Part shown: piece by piece, positions 46,039 through 57,696 of the stretch | Layout of the letters: every line of letters begins with the position of its first letter | How positions within the stretch are numbered: the stretch's first letter is position 1 | Assembly: GCF_025822765.1 (NCBI RefSeq) | Contig: NZ_JACKUK010000033.1 | Coordinates: forward strand, 50,837 to 114,836 | Direction: 5' to 3' | Source of the DNA: Mycobacterium barrassiae | Lineage (GTDB): Bacteria > Actinomycetota > Actinomycetes > Mycobacteriales > Mycobacteriaceae | Length of the DNA: 64,000 nucleotides | Position numbers and translations under genes: made by a program | The notes under the pieces: generated by a model | The model's database searches: none | What the model was told of the DNA's origin: nothing | The model's input: the letters and a program-made list of their open reading frames with translations, nothing else

Positions 46039-47076
46039 ATGCCCATCGCAACACCCGAGGTCTACGCGGAGATGCTGAGCCGGGCCAAGGAGCATTCGTT
46101 CGCCTTTCCCGCCATCAACTGCGTGGGATCGGAATCGGTCAACGCGGCCATCAAGGGTTTCGCCGACGCGGGTAGCGACGGCATCATCCAGTTCTCCACC
46201 GGAGGCGCCGAGTTCGCCTCGGGTCTCGGCGTCAAGGACATGGTCACGGGAGCGGTCGCGCTCGCCGAGTTCACGCATGTCATCGCCGAGAAGTATCCGA
46301 TCACGGTGGCCCTGCACACCGACCACTGTCCGAAGGACAAGCTGGACACCTACGTCAGGCCGCTGCTCGCGATCTCGCAGAAGCGGGTCGCCGACGGGGG
46401 TAACCCGCTGTTCCAGTCGCACATGTGGGACGGCTCGGCGGTCCCGATCGACGAGAACCTCGAGATCGCACGCGAGCTGCTCAAGGAGGCGTCGGCGGCC
46501 AAGATCATCCTCGAGATCGAGATCGGTGTGGTCGGCGGCGAGGAAGACGGTGTGGCCCACGAGATCAACGACAAGCTCTATACGACCCCAGAGGATTTCG
46601 AGAAGACCATCGAGGCGCTGGGGGCTGGCGAGCACGGCAAGTATCTGCTCGCCGCGACGTTCGGCAATGTGCACGGGGTCTACAAGCCGGGCAACGTCAA
46701 GCTGCGTCCCGAGGTGCTGGCGGAAGGGCAGAAGGTAGCCGCCGCAAAGCTCGGATTACCCAGTGACGCAAAGCCTTTCGACTTCGTCTTCCATGGTGGC
46801 TCGGGCTCGCTGAAGTCAGAGATCGAGGATTCGCTGCGGTACGGCGTGGTGAAGATGAACGTCGACACCGACACGCAGTACGCATTCACACGTCCCGTCG
46901 CCGGGCACATGTTCACCAACTACGACGGTGTGCTCAAGATCGACGGCGAGGTCGGCAACAAGAAGGCCTATGACCCGCGCAGCTATCTGAAGAAGGCCGA
47001 GGCGTCGATGACCGAACGTGTCATCGAGGCGTGCAGAGACCTGCACAGCGCGGGCCGGTCAGTCACAGCCGGCTGA
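46039..47076 (+). CDS. fba: Class II fructose-bisphosphate aldolase
   Basis: Zinc-dependent aldolase of glycolysis and gluconeogenesis (fructose-1,6-bisphosphate to DHAP and glyceraldehyde-3-phosphate), cytoplasmic. 345 residues, as in M. tuberculosis Rv0363c. Zinc ligands and active-site residues lie in TVALHTDHCPKDKL, EIEIGVVGGEEDGV and FVFHGGSGSLKSE, GVVKMNVDTDTQYAF. ATG at 46039 with AGAGGAA ahead. Converges with the downstream membrane-protein gene. Confidence 0.97.
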   Translation: MPIATPEVYAEMLSRAKEHSFAFPAINCVGSESVNAAIKGFADAGSDGIIQFSTGGAEFASGLGVKDMVTGAVALAEFTHVIAEKYPITVALHTDHCPKDKLDTYVRPLLAISQKRVADGGNPLFQSHMWDGSAVPIDENLEIARELLKEASAAKIILEIEIGVVGGEEDGVAHEINDKLYTTPEDFEKTIEALGAGEHGKYLLAATFGNVHGVYKPGNVKLRPEVLAEGQKVAAAKLGLPSDAKPFDFVFHGGSGSLKSEIEDSLRYGVVKMNVDTDTQYAFTRPVAGHMFTNYDGVLKIDGEVGNKKAYDPRSYLKKAEASMTERVIEACRDLHSAGRSVTAG

Positions 47077-47101
47077 GCCGGCAATTCAGCCTGAGCCGGC
47101 T
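47067..47101. terminator. Candidate bidirectional terminator after fba
   Basis: The 8-base palindrome AGCCGGCT occurs at 47067-47074 and 47094-47101; as it is self-complementary the two copies can pair with each other around a 19-base loop. It sits at the junction of two convergent genes, overlapping the fba 3' end. No U-tract. Confidence 0.4.
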
Positions 47102-47888
47102 AGCTGGTCGGCGCCTGGCAGATCTTCCACTGGTCGTCGCGGAACTCGAGATCAAGGCTGCGCGTCGACCGGGTCTGTGGGGCGTACGCCATGAAGGTCG
47201 TCACGTTGGCCTCGGCATGGTCCCCGTTGACGACCACCTGGTCGACGCTGGCGATGACGGGGTACCGCTTGGCTGCCGCGATGCGGGCGTGGGTATCGCT
47301 CCACACGCGGTCGTTGTAGCTGACGTAGGTGTCCCGAACACCGCCGCAGGTGATGGTGCGCAGCGTGGCCAGGTCGCCCTTGGCGATCGCGACGTCGTAG
47401 TCCTCGATGGTCTTACGGACCAGGTCCTCCTGAGACACCTTCGGCTCGGAATCGCGGGTCAGCAGGATGGTGCCCAGCACCGCGACGGCCACCAGCGCCG
47501 CGATCACCAACAGCACCGCGATCACCCAACCCCAGCTGCGACTCTTCGGCTTCGGAGGTTTGGGTGCATCGCCGCGTGGTGGAATGACTTGCGGTGTAAC
47601 GCTTTTCACGGCGGGCGCGGCTGCCGTCTCCATCACCTCGGTCGGCGGGTCGAACGGAGTGTCGATGCGTGTCGTCGTGCCCGCGTCGAACGCGGAGGGT
47701 GCCGTGTACCGCCGCTCCGGTTCTTCCGGGGCCTCGGTGGAGATCACCTCGGTCACGGGGTCGTGGTCGTGCGCAGCCTCCCCGGCCTGCTCGACGGCCT
47801 CGGATTCGTCAGCGGGCTGGCGGTCTGCGGCGTCGGTCGCCTCACCGGTGACCTCATCCGGCTGGTCAGGCCCTTGGGGATTCGACAT
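47100..47888 (-). CDS. Membrane-anchored protein, Rv0361-like
   Basis: 262 residues, unknown function. An acidic, disordered N-terminal part of about 110 residues (many Asp, Glu, Pro), one membrane segment (WVIAVLLVIAALVAVAVLGTILL), then an extracytoplasmic NTF2/lumazine-binding-like domain (VRKTIEDYDVAIAKGDLATLRTITCGG, VVNGDHAEANVTTFMAY, DDQWKICQAPTS) with two cysteines. The layout resembles a large mycobacterial family of which another, smaller member lies at 61368-61811. Same strand as no neighbour; divergent from the DUF3151 gene. Confidence 0.75.
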   Translation of the reverse strand: MSNPQGPDQPDEVTGEATDAADRQPADESEAVEQAGEAAHDHDPVTEVISTEAPEEPERRYTAPSAFDAGTTTRIDTPFDPPTEVMETAAAPAVKSVTPQVIPPRGDAPKPPKPKSRSWGWVIAVLLVIAALVAVAVLGTILLTRDSEPKVSQEDLVRKTIEDYDVAIAKGDLATLRTITCGGVRDTYVSYNDRVWSDTHARIAAAKRYPVIASVDQVVVNGDHAEANVTTFMAYAPQTRSTRSLDLEFRDDQWKICQAPTS

Positions 47889-47979
47889 GGCAGCTGCAGC
47901 CCTCCGTTACAACGCTTCGGCCGCAAAGCTTAACCATCCGGGGGAACGGTCGCCGGTAGCCGCACGGCACAATGGGGCC

Positions 47980-48396
47980 ATGACGCGGATGGGTGATCTT
48001 CTCGGACCGGATCCGGTCCTGCTTCCAGGTGACCCGGCGGCCGAGGCCGAACTGGCCGCCGACGAAAACCCCGCCATCGTCGCCGCCGCGCATCCGTCGG
48101 CATCGATCGCGTGGGCCGCGCTTGCCGAGGATGCACTGGCCGACGACATGGCCATCACGGCGTACGCGTACGCCAGGACGGGCTATCACCGCGGGCTCGA
48201 TCAGCTGCGGCGCAACGGGTGGAAGGGATTCGGTCCGGTTCCGTACCGCCACGAGCCCAACCGCGGGTTCCTGCGGTGCGTGGCGGCACTGGCGCGCGCC
48301 GCGGATCAGATCGGCGAGACTGACGAGTATCAGCGCTGCTTGGATCTGCTTGACGACTGCGATCCCGAGGCCCGCTCGGCGCTCGGACTGAACTGA
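47980..48396 (+). CDS. DUF3151 protein (Rv0360c-like)
   Basis: 138 residues of a conserved actinobacterial family of unknown function (DUF3151). ATG at 47980 (MTRMGDLLGPDPVLLPGD). The body is helical with an ALAEDALADDMAITAYAYARTGYHRGLDQLRRNGWKGFGPVPYRHEPNRGFLRC core, the family hallmark, though split here only for description. No signal peptide or membrane segment. It lies divergent from the Rv0361-like gene and tail-to-tail with the cation transporter. Confidence 0.85.
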   Translation: MTRMGDLLGPDPVLLPGDPAAEAELAADENPAIVAAAHPSASIAWAALAEDALADDMAITAYAYARTGYHRGLDQLRRNGWKGFGPVPYRHEPNRGFLRCVAALARAADQIGETDEYQRCLDLLDDCDPEARSALGLN

Positions 48397-48406
48397 CCGC
48401 GGAAGG

Positions 48407-49300
48407 TCAGGACTCCGCCTCGCACTTGCAGTCGGCGGCGCCCGCCGGCGGTTCGACCTGAACCGTGGCATGGTCCAGGCCGCGCGCCGTGAGCACTGCG
48501 CGCGCGTCGTCGAGCACCAGCGCGGCATCCCGCTCGCTGGTCAGGTGCGCGGTCACCATGTCCTTACCGGGTACCAGGGTCCACACGTGCAGGTCGTGGA
48601 CCTCGGTCACGCCGTCGACCGCGCACAGCGCACTGCGAAGCTCGTCGACGTCGATGTGCGCAGGTGACGTCTCGGACAGGATCCGCAACGCCGCGCGGGC
48701 CAGCGTGATGGCGCGCGGCAGCACCCACAGCGCGACGAAGACCGCGACCACGACGTCGGCATAGGGCCACCCCGTCGTCACCGTCACGATGCCGGCGATC
48801 AACACCCCAATGCTGCCGACCGTGTCGGCGACGACCTCCATGTACGCGCCCTTGACGGCGAGGCTGCTCTCGGAGTGCGACCGCAGCAGGAGCACGACGA
48901 CGGCGTTGGCGATCAGCCCGGCCACCGCCACGATGATCATCGGGACGCCCGGGATCTCGGGTGCACTGCCGAGTCGTTCGAAGGCCTCGTACAGGATGAA
49001 CGCCGCGACCCCCAACAGCAGCACCGCGTTGGCGACGGCGGTGAACACCTCGGCGCGATGCCAGCCGTAGGTGCGCGACGGTGACGCGCTGCCGTGCCGG
49101 GCGAGCAGCACCGCGGTCAGACCCATGAACATGGCGACGAGGTCCGTCAGCATGTGGCCGGCGTCGGCCAGCAGTGCGATCGAGTTGATCAACAGTGCCG
49201 TCGTCAGTTCGACGATGAAGAACGCCGTCAGGATCGCCGCAGCGATGACCATCCGGCTGACCCGGGCATCCCGCGGGCCGTGATCGTGGCCAGCACCCAT
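48407..49300 (-). CDS. Cation diffusion facilitator (zinc/cobalt efflux) protein
   Basis: 297-residue CDF transporter that exports divalent metals in exchange for protons. Six membrane segments; the metal-binding motifs LLADAGHMLTDLVAMF (HxxxD of TM2) and AYMEVVADTVGSIGVLIAG (TM5) are intact, and the N-terminus has GAGHDHGPRDA, a His/Asp-rich metal-gathering stretch. The C-terminal cytoplasmic domain ends with CKCEAES, two cysteines that may bind metal. No adjacent metal regulator. Confidence 0.9.
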   Translation of the reverse strand: MGAGHDHGPRDARVSRMVIAAAILTAFFIVELTTALLINSIALLADAGHMLTDLVAMFMGLTAVLLARHGSASPSRTYGWHRAEVFTAVANAVLLLGVAAFILYEAFERLGSAPEIPGVPMIIVAVAGLIANAVVVLLLRSHSESSLAVKGAYMEVVADTVGSIGVLIAGIVTVTTGWPYADVVVAVFVALWVLPRAITLARAALRILSETSPAHIDVDELRSALCAVDGVTEVHDLHVWTLVPGKDMVTAHLTSERDAALVLDDARAVLTARGLDHATVQVEPPAGAADCKCEAES

Positions 49301-49347
49301 GGGGGCAATCTATGCGTAAGCACGCATATGTCGCAAGGGTCTCCTGC

Positions 49348-50129
49348 TCAGAACCAGGCCGACCAGAACCGGGTCAGGTTGAAGCCGACGCCGATCAACC
49401 CGCTGTTCACCCCGGACAGGTCGTAGAACCAACCGACGACCGCGAAGAAGTACTGGCTCAGCGGCGTGGCGATCAGCAGCAACAGGAACACGAAGAACGC
49501 CCACGACTTGGCCGGCTCGACTGCGCGCTGGGTCTCCGGGCTCAGGTGCGGTTCCAGTGCGCCGTAGCCGTCCAGACCCGGGATCGGCAGCAGGTTGAGC
49601 ACCGCACCGGTGATCTGCAGGAATCCGAGGAACGCCACGGCGCCCCAGAACACCAGGTGCGCCGGGTCGTAGAACAGCCGGGCGACAACCAGCAGCACCA
49701 CGGCAAGCAGCACGTTCATCGCCGGTCCGGCGAGACTGACGATCGACTTCTGCCGCACCGTCATGAACGACGTCCGCACCCACACCGCACCGCCGGGCAG
49801 GCCGATGCCGCCGAGCAGGGTGATCAGCACGGGGAAGCCGAGCGACAGCAGAGGGTTGGCGTATTTGAACGGGTTGAGCGTGAGATAGCCGCGCACCGCG
49901 ATGTCGTGGTCGCCGTAGCGCCACGCCGTGAACGCATGCCCGAACTCGTGCAGGCTCAGCGACACGATCCAGCCCGCGATGACGAAGATGAAGACCCCGG
50001 CGTAGGCCAGCGGTGTGCGCTCAGAAGCCGACACCCAGGCCAGCGCACCGCCCACGGCGGTCAAAGCGACGATCGCCAGGAAGACCGGGCTGGGTCGCAC
50101 CGATGCCCGAGGGTGCAGCGGACGGACGT

Positions 50130-50133
<4 letters not shown>
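49348..50133 (-). CDS. Site-2-type membrane metalloprotease (M50), Rv0359-like
   Basis: 261 residues, starting at a GTG that overlaps the upstream gene's TGA. The zinc-binding HEFGH is at residues 62-66 (in SLHEFGHAFTA), and the third ligand motif is LLPIPGLDGYG (NLLPIPGLDG). Five or more membrane segments. This FtsH-like S2P clade has no PDZ domain. Substrates are unknown. Corresponds to Rv0359. Likely co-translated with the preceding Rv0358-like gene. Confidence 0.88.
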
Positions 50134-52747
<2,614 letters not shown>

Positions 52748-52765
52748 AGATGCCACCATGGCCGG

Positions 52766-53410
52766 GTGACTTCGGATCCGGTCAATCGCCACTTTCGTAA
52801 TCTGTCGACGCCGCGGGCGGCCGCGGTGGCGGGGGTGTTGTTCGCGCTGTTGTTCGGTACGGCGCTCGTCCTGATCCGCATCTCTCTCCCCGAGGACGCC
52901 GCCGCCGGCTCGCAGTGGACCCAAACCGACCACAGCATCAGGATCGCGTCGCTGTTGATGCCGTTCGCGGGCATCGCGTTCCTGTGGTTCATCGGTGTCG
53001 TACGCGACGGCTTCGGCGGATATGAGGACAAGTTCTTCTCGTCGGTCTTCATCGGCAGCGGATTGCTGTTCCTGGCAATGGTCTTCGTCTCGTCGGCCGT
53101 GGGGACAGCGCTGACCCACAGCGGTGCTGAGGCCGCCGACTTCGGGCGCTGGCTGCTGTTGGCGCTGAGCAAGACCTATGCGCTGCGGATGGCCGCGGTG
53201 TTCATGATCTCGCTGGCCACGATCTGGTTGAAGACGGGACTGATGCCGAAGTGGTTGGTCGGAGTGACGTACGCGGTGGCCGTCGTACTCATACTCGCCA
53301 GTGAGATCACGATGTGGCTGACGCTGGCGTTTCCGATCTGGGTACTGGTGGTCAGCCTGCTGCTGTTGTCACGGGCGGGCGTCATCGACCTCGAACGCGA
53401 TGGCCGCTAG
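52766..53410 (+). CDS. Four-helix membrane protein, hypothetical
   Basis: 214 residues from a GTG (VTSDPVNRHFRNL). Hydrophobic segments include AAAVAGVLFALLFGTALVLI, IASLLMPFAGIAFLWFIGVV, FIGSGLLFLAMVFVSSAVG and LVGVTYAVAVVLILASEI with FPIWVLVVSLLLL, so five or more membrane spans. No family recognised. It shares its TAG stop in a CTAG with the convergent ferredoxin gene. Confidence 0.75.
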   Translation: MTSDPVNRHFRNLSTPRAAAVAGVLFALLFGTALVLIRISLPEDAAAGSQWTQTDHSIRIASLLMPFAGIAFLWFIGVVRDGFGGYEDKFFSSVFIGSGLLFLAMVFVSSAVGTALTHSGAEAADFGRWLLLALSKTYALRMAAVFMISLATIWLKTGLMPKWLVGVTYAVAVVLILASEITMWLTLAFPIWVLVVSLLLLSRAGVIDLERDGR

Positions 53411-53598
53411 TCGATCAACCGCAAAGCCTGTGAGGGGCAGAGCTTTACGGCCTCACGAGCATGGTCCAGCTGGTCGTCGGGTATCTCGTCGACGAGTACC
53501 ACCACGATGCCGTCGTCGTCCTGATCGAACACCGCGTCGGCAGCCATGACGCAGTTGCCCGCCTGAATGCACACGTCGCGATCGGCTTGCACTCTCAT
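53407..53598 (-). CDS. [3Fe-4S]-type ferredoxin for the adjacent P450
   Basis: 63 residues from the ATG at 53598; a longer in-frame reading is not needed. Cluster ligands are in VCIQAGNCVMAA (C-x5-C) and KLCPSQAL, the pattern of small actinobacterial ferredoxins that donate electrons to cytochromes P450. Its start overlaps the P450 stop by one base (TGATG on the minus strand), so translation is coupled. No ferredoxin reductase gene adjoins. Confidence 0.85.
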   Translation of the reverse strand: MRVQADRDVCIQAGNCVMAADAVFDQDDDGIVVVLVDEIPDDQLDHAREAVKLCPSQALRLID

Positions 53599-54815
53599 CA
53601 CCAAGTCACCGCCAATGACCGAAGGCCGTAGATGAAATGGAAGGACCTGAACTGGATGTCGTCGAAATCCTCGGCGAGCGCCAGTGTCGGGAAGCGGCGC
53701 AGCAGCGCGGGAAACGCGATCCGCATCTCCATGCGCGCCAGCGGGGCGCCGAGGCAATGGTGCACACCGTGGCCGAACCCCAGGTGTCCCGCCGCGCCGC
53801 GTTTGATGTCGAGTAGCTCCGGCGAGTCGATGAAGTCCGGATCTCGGTTGCCGGCAGGCAGCGACACGAACACCAACTCACCCGCCGGAATCCGTACGCC
53901 TGCGACCTCGACCTCGGTCGTGGTGATCCGCGGAATGGCGCTGTGCACGATCGACAGCCAGCGCATCAACTCCTCGACAGCCGGCCCGACGGCGTCGGGA
54001 TCGTCGCGGACCGCCGCGAGCTGATCGGGGTGCCGCAGCAGCGCAAGGGTGCCGAGGCCGAGCATGTTCGACGTGGTCTCATGCCCGGCGAGTAGCAGGA
54101 GCCCGGCGATGCCGATGAGGTCGTCGTCGGTGCATTCGACACCGTGCTCGCGGACCAGCATTCCGAGGATGTCATCGCCGGGATGCCTGCGCGCGCGTTC
54201 GACCAGCGATGCCATGTAGGCACGACCCTGCCGCTGCAGGTCCATGCGTTCGGCGATCGGCGCCGACAGGTCCAGCTGTCGTGCGCTGCGGCGCTGGAAG
54301 TCGTCGCGGTCGTCGTAGGGCACCCCGAGTAACTCGCAGATGACCAGCGACGGGATCGGCAACGCGAAGCTCTCCACCAGATCGACCGGCGGCCCGGCAC
54401 TTTCCATCGCGTCGAGGTGCTGATCGACGATCTCGACGATGCGTGGTTCCAACCGCTTGATCCGGCGGATGGTGAATTCGGGAGTCAGCATGCGACGCAA
54501 CCGCTGATGCTCGGGCGGGTCGAGCCCGAGCAGATTGCCGGCCCGCGCGCTCGCCTGCTCCTCCTCGGTCAGTGCGGGAGCTCCGGGCAGGACGAACCCC
54601 GGTGGGCGGCCGTTGGAGAACCGCTCGTGGTCCGACAGCACGGCTTTGACGTCTTCGTACCGGGTGACGAGGTAGACGGTCATACCGAACGAGTTGGTGG
54701 CGGTGCGGACCCCGTCGGTCTCCCGGATCTCCCGCAGCTCCGGGGTCGGGTCGAACGCGTTGCGCCGCATGTGCAGCGGCAACTGCGGGGCTTGTGTTCC
54801 GGAGGCGCCGGTCAT
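53598..54815 (-). CDS. Cytochrome P450
   Basis: Soluble bacterial class I P450 of 405 residues. The I-helix oxygen-binding motif is LLLAGHETTSNM (AGHETT), the K-helix ExxR is in EELMRW, and the haem loop is HLGFGHGVHHCLGAPLAR with the Cys thiolate. Substrate unknown; its neighbours (hydrolase, MMPL exporter) suggest a lipid or secondary metabolite. It is followed by its ferredoxin and preceded nine bases upstream by the hydrolase gene. Confidence 0.93.
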   Translation of the reverse strand: MTGASGTQAPQLPLHMRRNAFDPTPELREIRETDGVRTATNSFGMTVYLVTRYEDVKAVLSDHERFSNGRPPGFVLPGAPALTEEEQASARAGNLLGLDPPEHQRLRRMLTPEFTIRRIKRLEPRIVEIVDQHLDAMESAGPPVDLVESFALPIPSLVICELLGVPYDDRDDFQRRSARQLDLSAPIAERMDLQRQGRAYMASLVERARRHPGDDILGMLVREHGVECTDDDLIGIAGLLLLAGHETTSNMLGLGTLALLRHPDQLAAVRDDPDAVGPAVEELMRWLSIVHSAIPRITTTEVEVAGVRIPAGELVFVSLPAGNRDPDFIDSPELLDIKRGAAGHLGFGHGVHHCLGAPLARMEMRIAFPALLRRFPTLALAEDFDDIQFRSFHFIYGLRSLAVTW

Positions 54816-54824
54816 CTTTCGAAG

Positions 54825-55631
54825 CTACCCGCGTCCGACGAACTCCTCGATGAGCTTGGCGACCAGAGGCGGATTCTCCAGCCCGGCGAGATGTGCGACT
54901 CCGTCGAGCACCACGAGCTGCGCACCCGGGATGGCCTCGGCCATTGCGGTCGTCTCCGGCAGCGGAAACGTCGCGTCCTCGGCACCAGCCACCACGAGAA
55001 CGGGCGCGGAGATGTTCGCGAACAGCGAACGCTGGTCGGGCCGGGCAGGCACGACGCTGCGCACCGCCCATGAACATGACGCGATGTCGACGTTCTTGAC
55101 AGCGTTCCTCACGAACGCGACGACGTCGGGGCGGGTGGCGAAGGTGGTCGGTCCGACGAACGCGTTGAGCACCGACCGCGTCAGCGGGCCACGGATCCCG
55201 CCAAGCAGCTTGGCGAGGCGCAGCAGCGCTCCGTACTCGACCTTCTGCCGGGTTCCTGCGGCGGACGCGGTGCAGTTCATCAGCACGGCGCGGCCGATGC
55301 GGTCGGGATAGGTGGCGGCGAACGTGCCGCCGATCATGCCGCCCCACGAGTTGCCGATGAAGTGGGTGCGCTGCAATCCGAGGCTGTCGAGGATATCGAC
55401 GATCACGCGGGCGCAGTCGTCGAAAGTGAATGGCGCAGAAAGCTTCTGGCTGCCTCCGTGGCCGGGCGGATCGACCAGGATGACCTGGTGCGATCCGCTG
55501 AAGTGGTCGGCCTGCGCCAACCACATGTCACCGGTCATCAGCAGGCTCGGCCAGAACATCATGGCCTCGCCGGTTCCGCTAGTCCGGATCCGCACCTGTC
55601 CGAGCGCGGTGTCGACCGCCTGAGACTGCAT
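54825..55631 (-). CDS. Alpha/beta hydrolase
   Basis: About 268 residues with ATG at 55631 (MQSQAVDTALG); a GTG at 55640 three codons upstream is the alternative. The hydrolase fold is clear: oxyanion DPPGHGGSQK, nucleophile elbow GNSWGGMIGG (Ser), acid in VAGAEDATFP, and catalytic His in LDGVAHLAGLE. Either an esterase, epoxide hydrolase-like or lactonase-like enzyme. The start lies inside the 3' end of the MMPL gene, a 53-base overlap. Confidence 0.82.
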   Translation of the reverse strand: MQSQAVDTALGQVRIRTSGTGEAMMFWPSLLMTGDMWLAQADHFSGSHQVILVDPPGHGGSQKLSAPFTFDDCARVIVDILDSLGLQRTHFIGNSWGGMIGGTFAATYPDRIGRAVLMNCTASAAGTRQKVEYGALLRLAKLLGGIRGPLTRSVLNAFVGPTTFATRPDVVAFVRNAVKNVDIASCSWAVRSVVPARPDQRSLFANISAPVLVVAGAEDATFPLPETTAMAEAIPGAQLVVLDGVAHLAGLENPPLVAKLIEEFVGRG

Positions 55632-57633
55632 TGCGTGCACGGTAGTCCTCGCTCCTTAGAGCGGGCCACCAGATCACCGGACCGATGAGCGTGAACAGTG
55701 CCGGGATGATCACCGTCCGCACGACGAACGTGTCCAGCAGGATGCCGAGGCCGACGATGATGCCCACCTGGGTGAGCACGATCAGCGGCAGCACGCCGAG
55801 TACGCAGAACACCGCGGCCAGCACGATGCCGGCACTGGTGATGACGGCACCGGTCGCCGACACCGCGCGGATGATGCCGTCGCGGGCGCCGTGTTCGGGA
55901 GTCTCCTCGCGGGCGCGGGTGACCAGGAAGATCGTGTAGTCCACCCCGAGCGCCACCAGGAACAGGAACGCGAACAGCGGTGCGGTGTTGTCCAGCGCCG
56001 GGAAACCGAACAGGTGCACGCTGGCCCAGCCGCCCAGTCCCAACGCAGCCAGCGCGCTCAGCACCGTCACCGCCACCAGGATCACCGGTGCGAGCGCAGA
56101 GCGGAGCAGCACGTAGAGCACCGCCAGCACCACGACCAGGATCGCGGGAATGACGACCAGCCGGTCGTGTTCGGCCGCGGCGCCCGCATCGCGCGCCGAT
56201 GCGTCGGACCCGCCGACCAACGCGTCCTGGTCGACCGAATGAACCGAAACCCGCAGGGCATCAATGATTTCGAACGCCTTGTCAGACGCTGGCTCGGCGT
56301 CGAGGACGACAGACCATTGCGACAGTCCGTCGGGACTCTGCCCCGCAGGAGTCGCCGACACCACGCCTGCGGTGTCGGTGATGGCCGTCTGGATCTCCGC
56401 GGCCCTGTTCGTCGGCGCGATGACGCGGGTGGGGTCGGTGAGACCGCCGGGGAAATGCGCGGACAGGGTTTCGTATCCGCTGACAGATTCGGCTTGTACC
56501 CGGAACTGTTCGGTCTGCGAGAGACCGATCGGTGTGGTCAGCAGGCCGGTGCACAACAGCGCAAGGCCTGCGATCGATACGACTGCGACGCGGCCCGGTC
56601 GCTTCGCCACCGCCGCGGCGATGCGATGCCACACTCCGCTGTCGGTAAGGGGTTTCGCGCCGACCTGGGGGATGAACGGCCAGAACAAGCGCTTGCCGAA
56701 CAGTGCCAGCAGCGGGGGCAGGACCAGCAGGACGAACACCGCGGCGACCACCAACCCCGATGCGGCCTGCACACCGAGGCTGCGCACGCTCGGCGACGAC
56801 GCGAACAGCAGCGTCAGCAGCGCGAGCACCACCGTCGCGTTGCTCGCCAGTATCGCCGGGCCCGCCCGCCGCACGGCGAGATTGAGCGCTTCGCGTGGGT
56901 CTTCGCCAATGCCGTTGCGGCCCAACTCCTCCCGATATCGCGAGATCAACAGCAGGGCGTAGTTGGTCCCCGCACCGAACACCAGCACGCTGGTGATACC
57001 GGATGTCGAGCCGTCGGGGTTGAGTCCGAGCCCGCTGGCGACGGCGGTACCGAGCACCGCGGCGACCCGGTCGGCGAAGCCGATGACCGCCAGCGGCACC
57101 AGCCACAACACGGGGGATCGGTACGTGGCGATCAGCAACAGCGCCACCACGGCGGCGGTGACCGCGAGCAGCGTGATGTTGGCCCCCGAGAACGAGTTCG
57201 CGATGTCGGCGCCGAACGCGGGCCCGCCGGTGACCTCCGTGCGCAGATCGGCGGGCAACCCCTCGGCGGCGGATTTACGAAGGTCCATCACCGCGTCGGT
57301 GAGGGCGAACCCGGACAGATTCGCGTCCAGGGGCACCACCGTCAGCGCGGCCTTACCGTCGGCGGAGACCTGCGTGCGCCATTTCTGCTCGATCGCGGCC
57401 AGGTCGGAAGGGGCAAGCTCTGCGCCGTCGTCGCGGGTGATCACGATGATCGCGGGCACCTCGTCACCGCCGGGGAACTGGGCACGGACGGCGTCGGCAC
57501 GTGCGGATTCGGCGGTATCGGGAACTGGAACGGGGGAACGCTGGCTCGATTCGTCGCCACCCAGCAGCCCCATCAGCGCACCGGACACGGCGACGACCAC
57601 CAGTGCCAGAACCCAGGAGAGGCGCTTCGACAT
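55579..57633 (-). CDS. MMPL-family RND transporter
   Basis: 684-residue exporter of the MmpL/RND superfamily with two sets of six membrane segments, each set preceded by an extracytoplasmic loop. After the first TM (LSWVLALVVVAVSGALMGL) comes a loop of about 140 residues; the central TM regions contain VFGAGTNYALLLISRYREEL (the conserved D/N-Y motif with GxGT) and the second half ALGVDYTIFLVTRAREE (VDYxxF). It is shorter than the mycobacterial MmpL3 type and lacks a large C-terminus. It is the first gene after the MarR intergenic region. Confidence 0.9.
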   Translation of the reverse strand: MSKRLSWVLALVVVAVSGALMGLLGGDESSQRSPVPVPDTAESARADAVRAQFPGGDEVPAIIVITRDDGAELAPSDLAAIEQKWRTQVSADGKAALTVVPLDANLSGFALTDAVMDLRKSAAEGLPADLRTEVTGGPAFGADIANSFSGANITLLAVTAAVVALLLIATYRSPVLWLVPLAVIGFADRVAAVLGTAVASGLGLNPDGSTSGITSVLVFGAGTNYALLLISRYREELGRNGIGEDPREALNLAVRRAGPAILASNATVVLALLTLLFASSPSVRSLGVQAASGLVVAAVFVLLVLPPLLALFGKRLFWPFIPQVGAKPLTDSGVWHRIAAAVAKRPGRVAVVSIAGLALLCTGLLTTPIGLSQTEQFRVQAESVSGYETLSAHFPGGLTDPTRVIAPTNRAAEIQTAITDTAGVVSATPAGQSPDGLSQWSVVLDAEPASDKAFEIIDALRVSVHSVDQDALVGGSDASARDAGAAAEHDRLVVIPAILVVVLAVLYVLLRSALAPVILVAVTVLSALAALGLGGWASVHLFGFPALDNTAPLFAFLFLVALGVDYTIFLVTRAREETPEHGARDGIIRAVSATGAVITSAGIVLAAVFCVLGVLPLIVLTQVGIIVGLGILLDTFVVRTVIIPALFTLIGPVIWWPALRSEDYRARNAVSGGRHRARTGADPD

Positions 57634-57653
57634 GACTCCAATATTTCAGATAC

Positions 57654-57664
57654 TTAAATTTTAA
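57654..57664. promoter_or_regulatory. Candidate MarR operator
   Basis: TTAAATTTTAA, an AT-rich palindrome (5-base arms, one central base) in the 63-base gap between the divergent MMPL and MarR genes, in otherwise GC-rich DNA. TTTCA at about 57645 and TGAAA at about 57670 form a looser outer pair. Confidence 0.5.
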
Positions 57665-57696
57665 CCAAATGAAACTTCGCGCCTTATGCTCTACCC

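Noticed and set aside
55891-57657. 588-residue plus-strand frame over the MMPL gene
   Set aside because: Composition Arg/Gln/His-rich and no domain; the minus strand carries a clear transporter.
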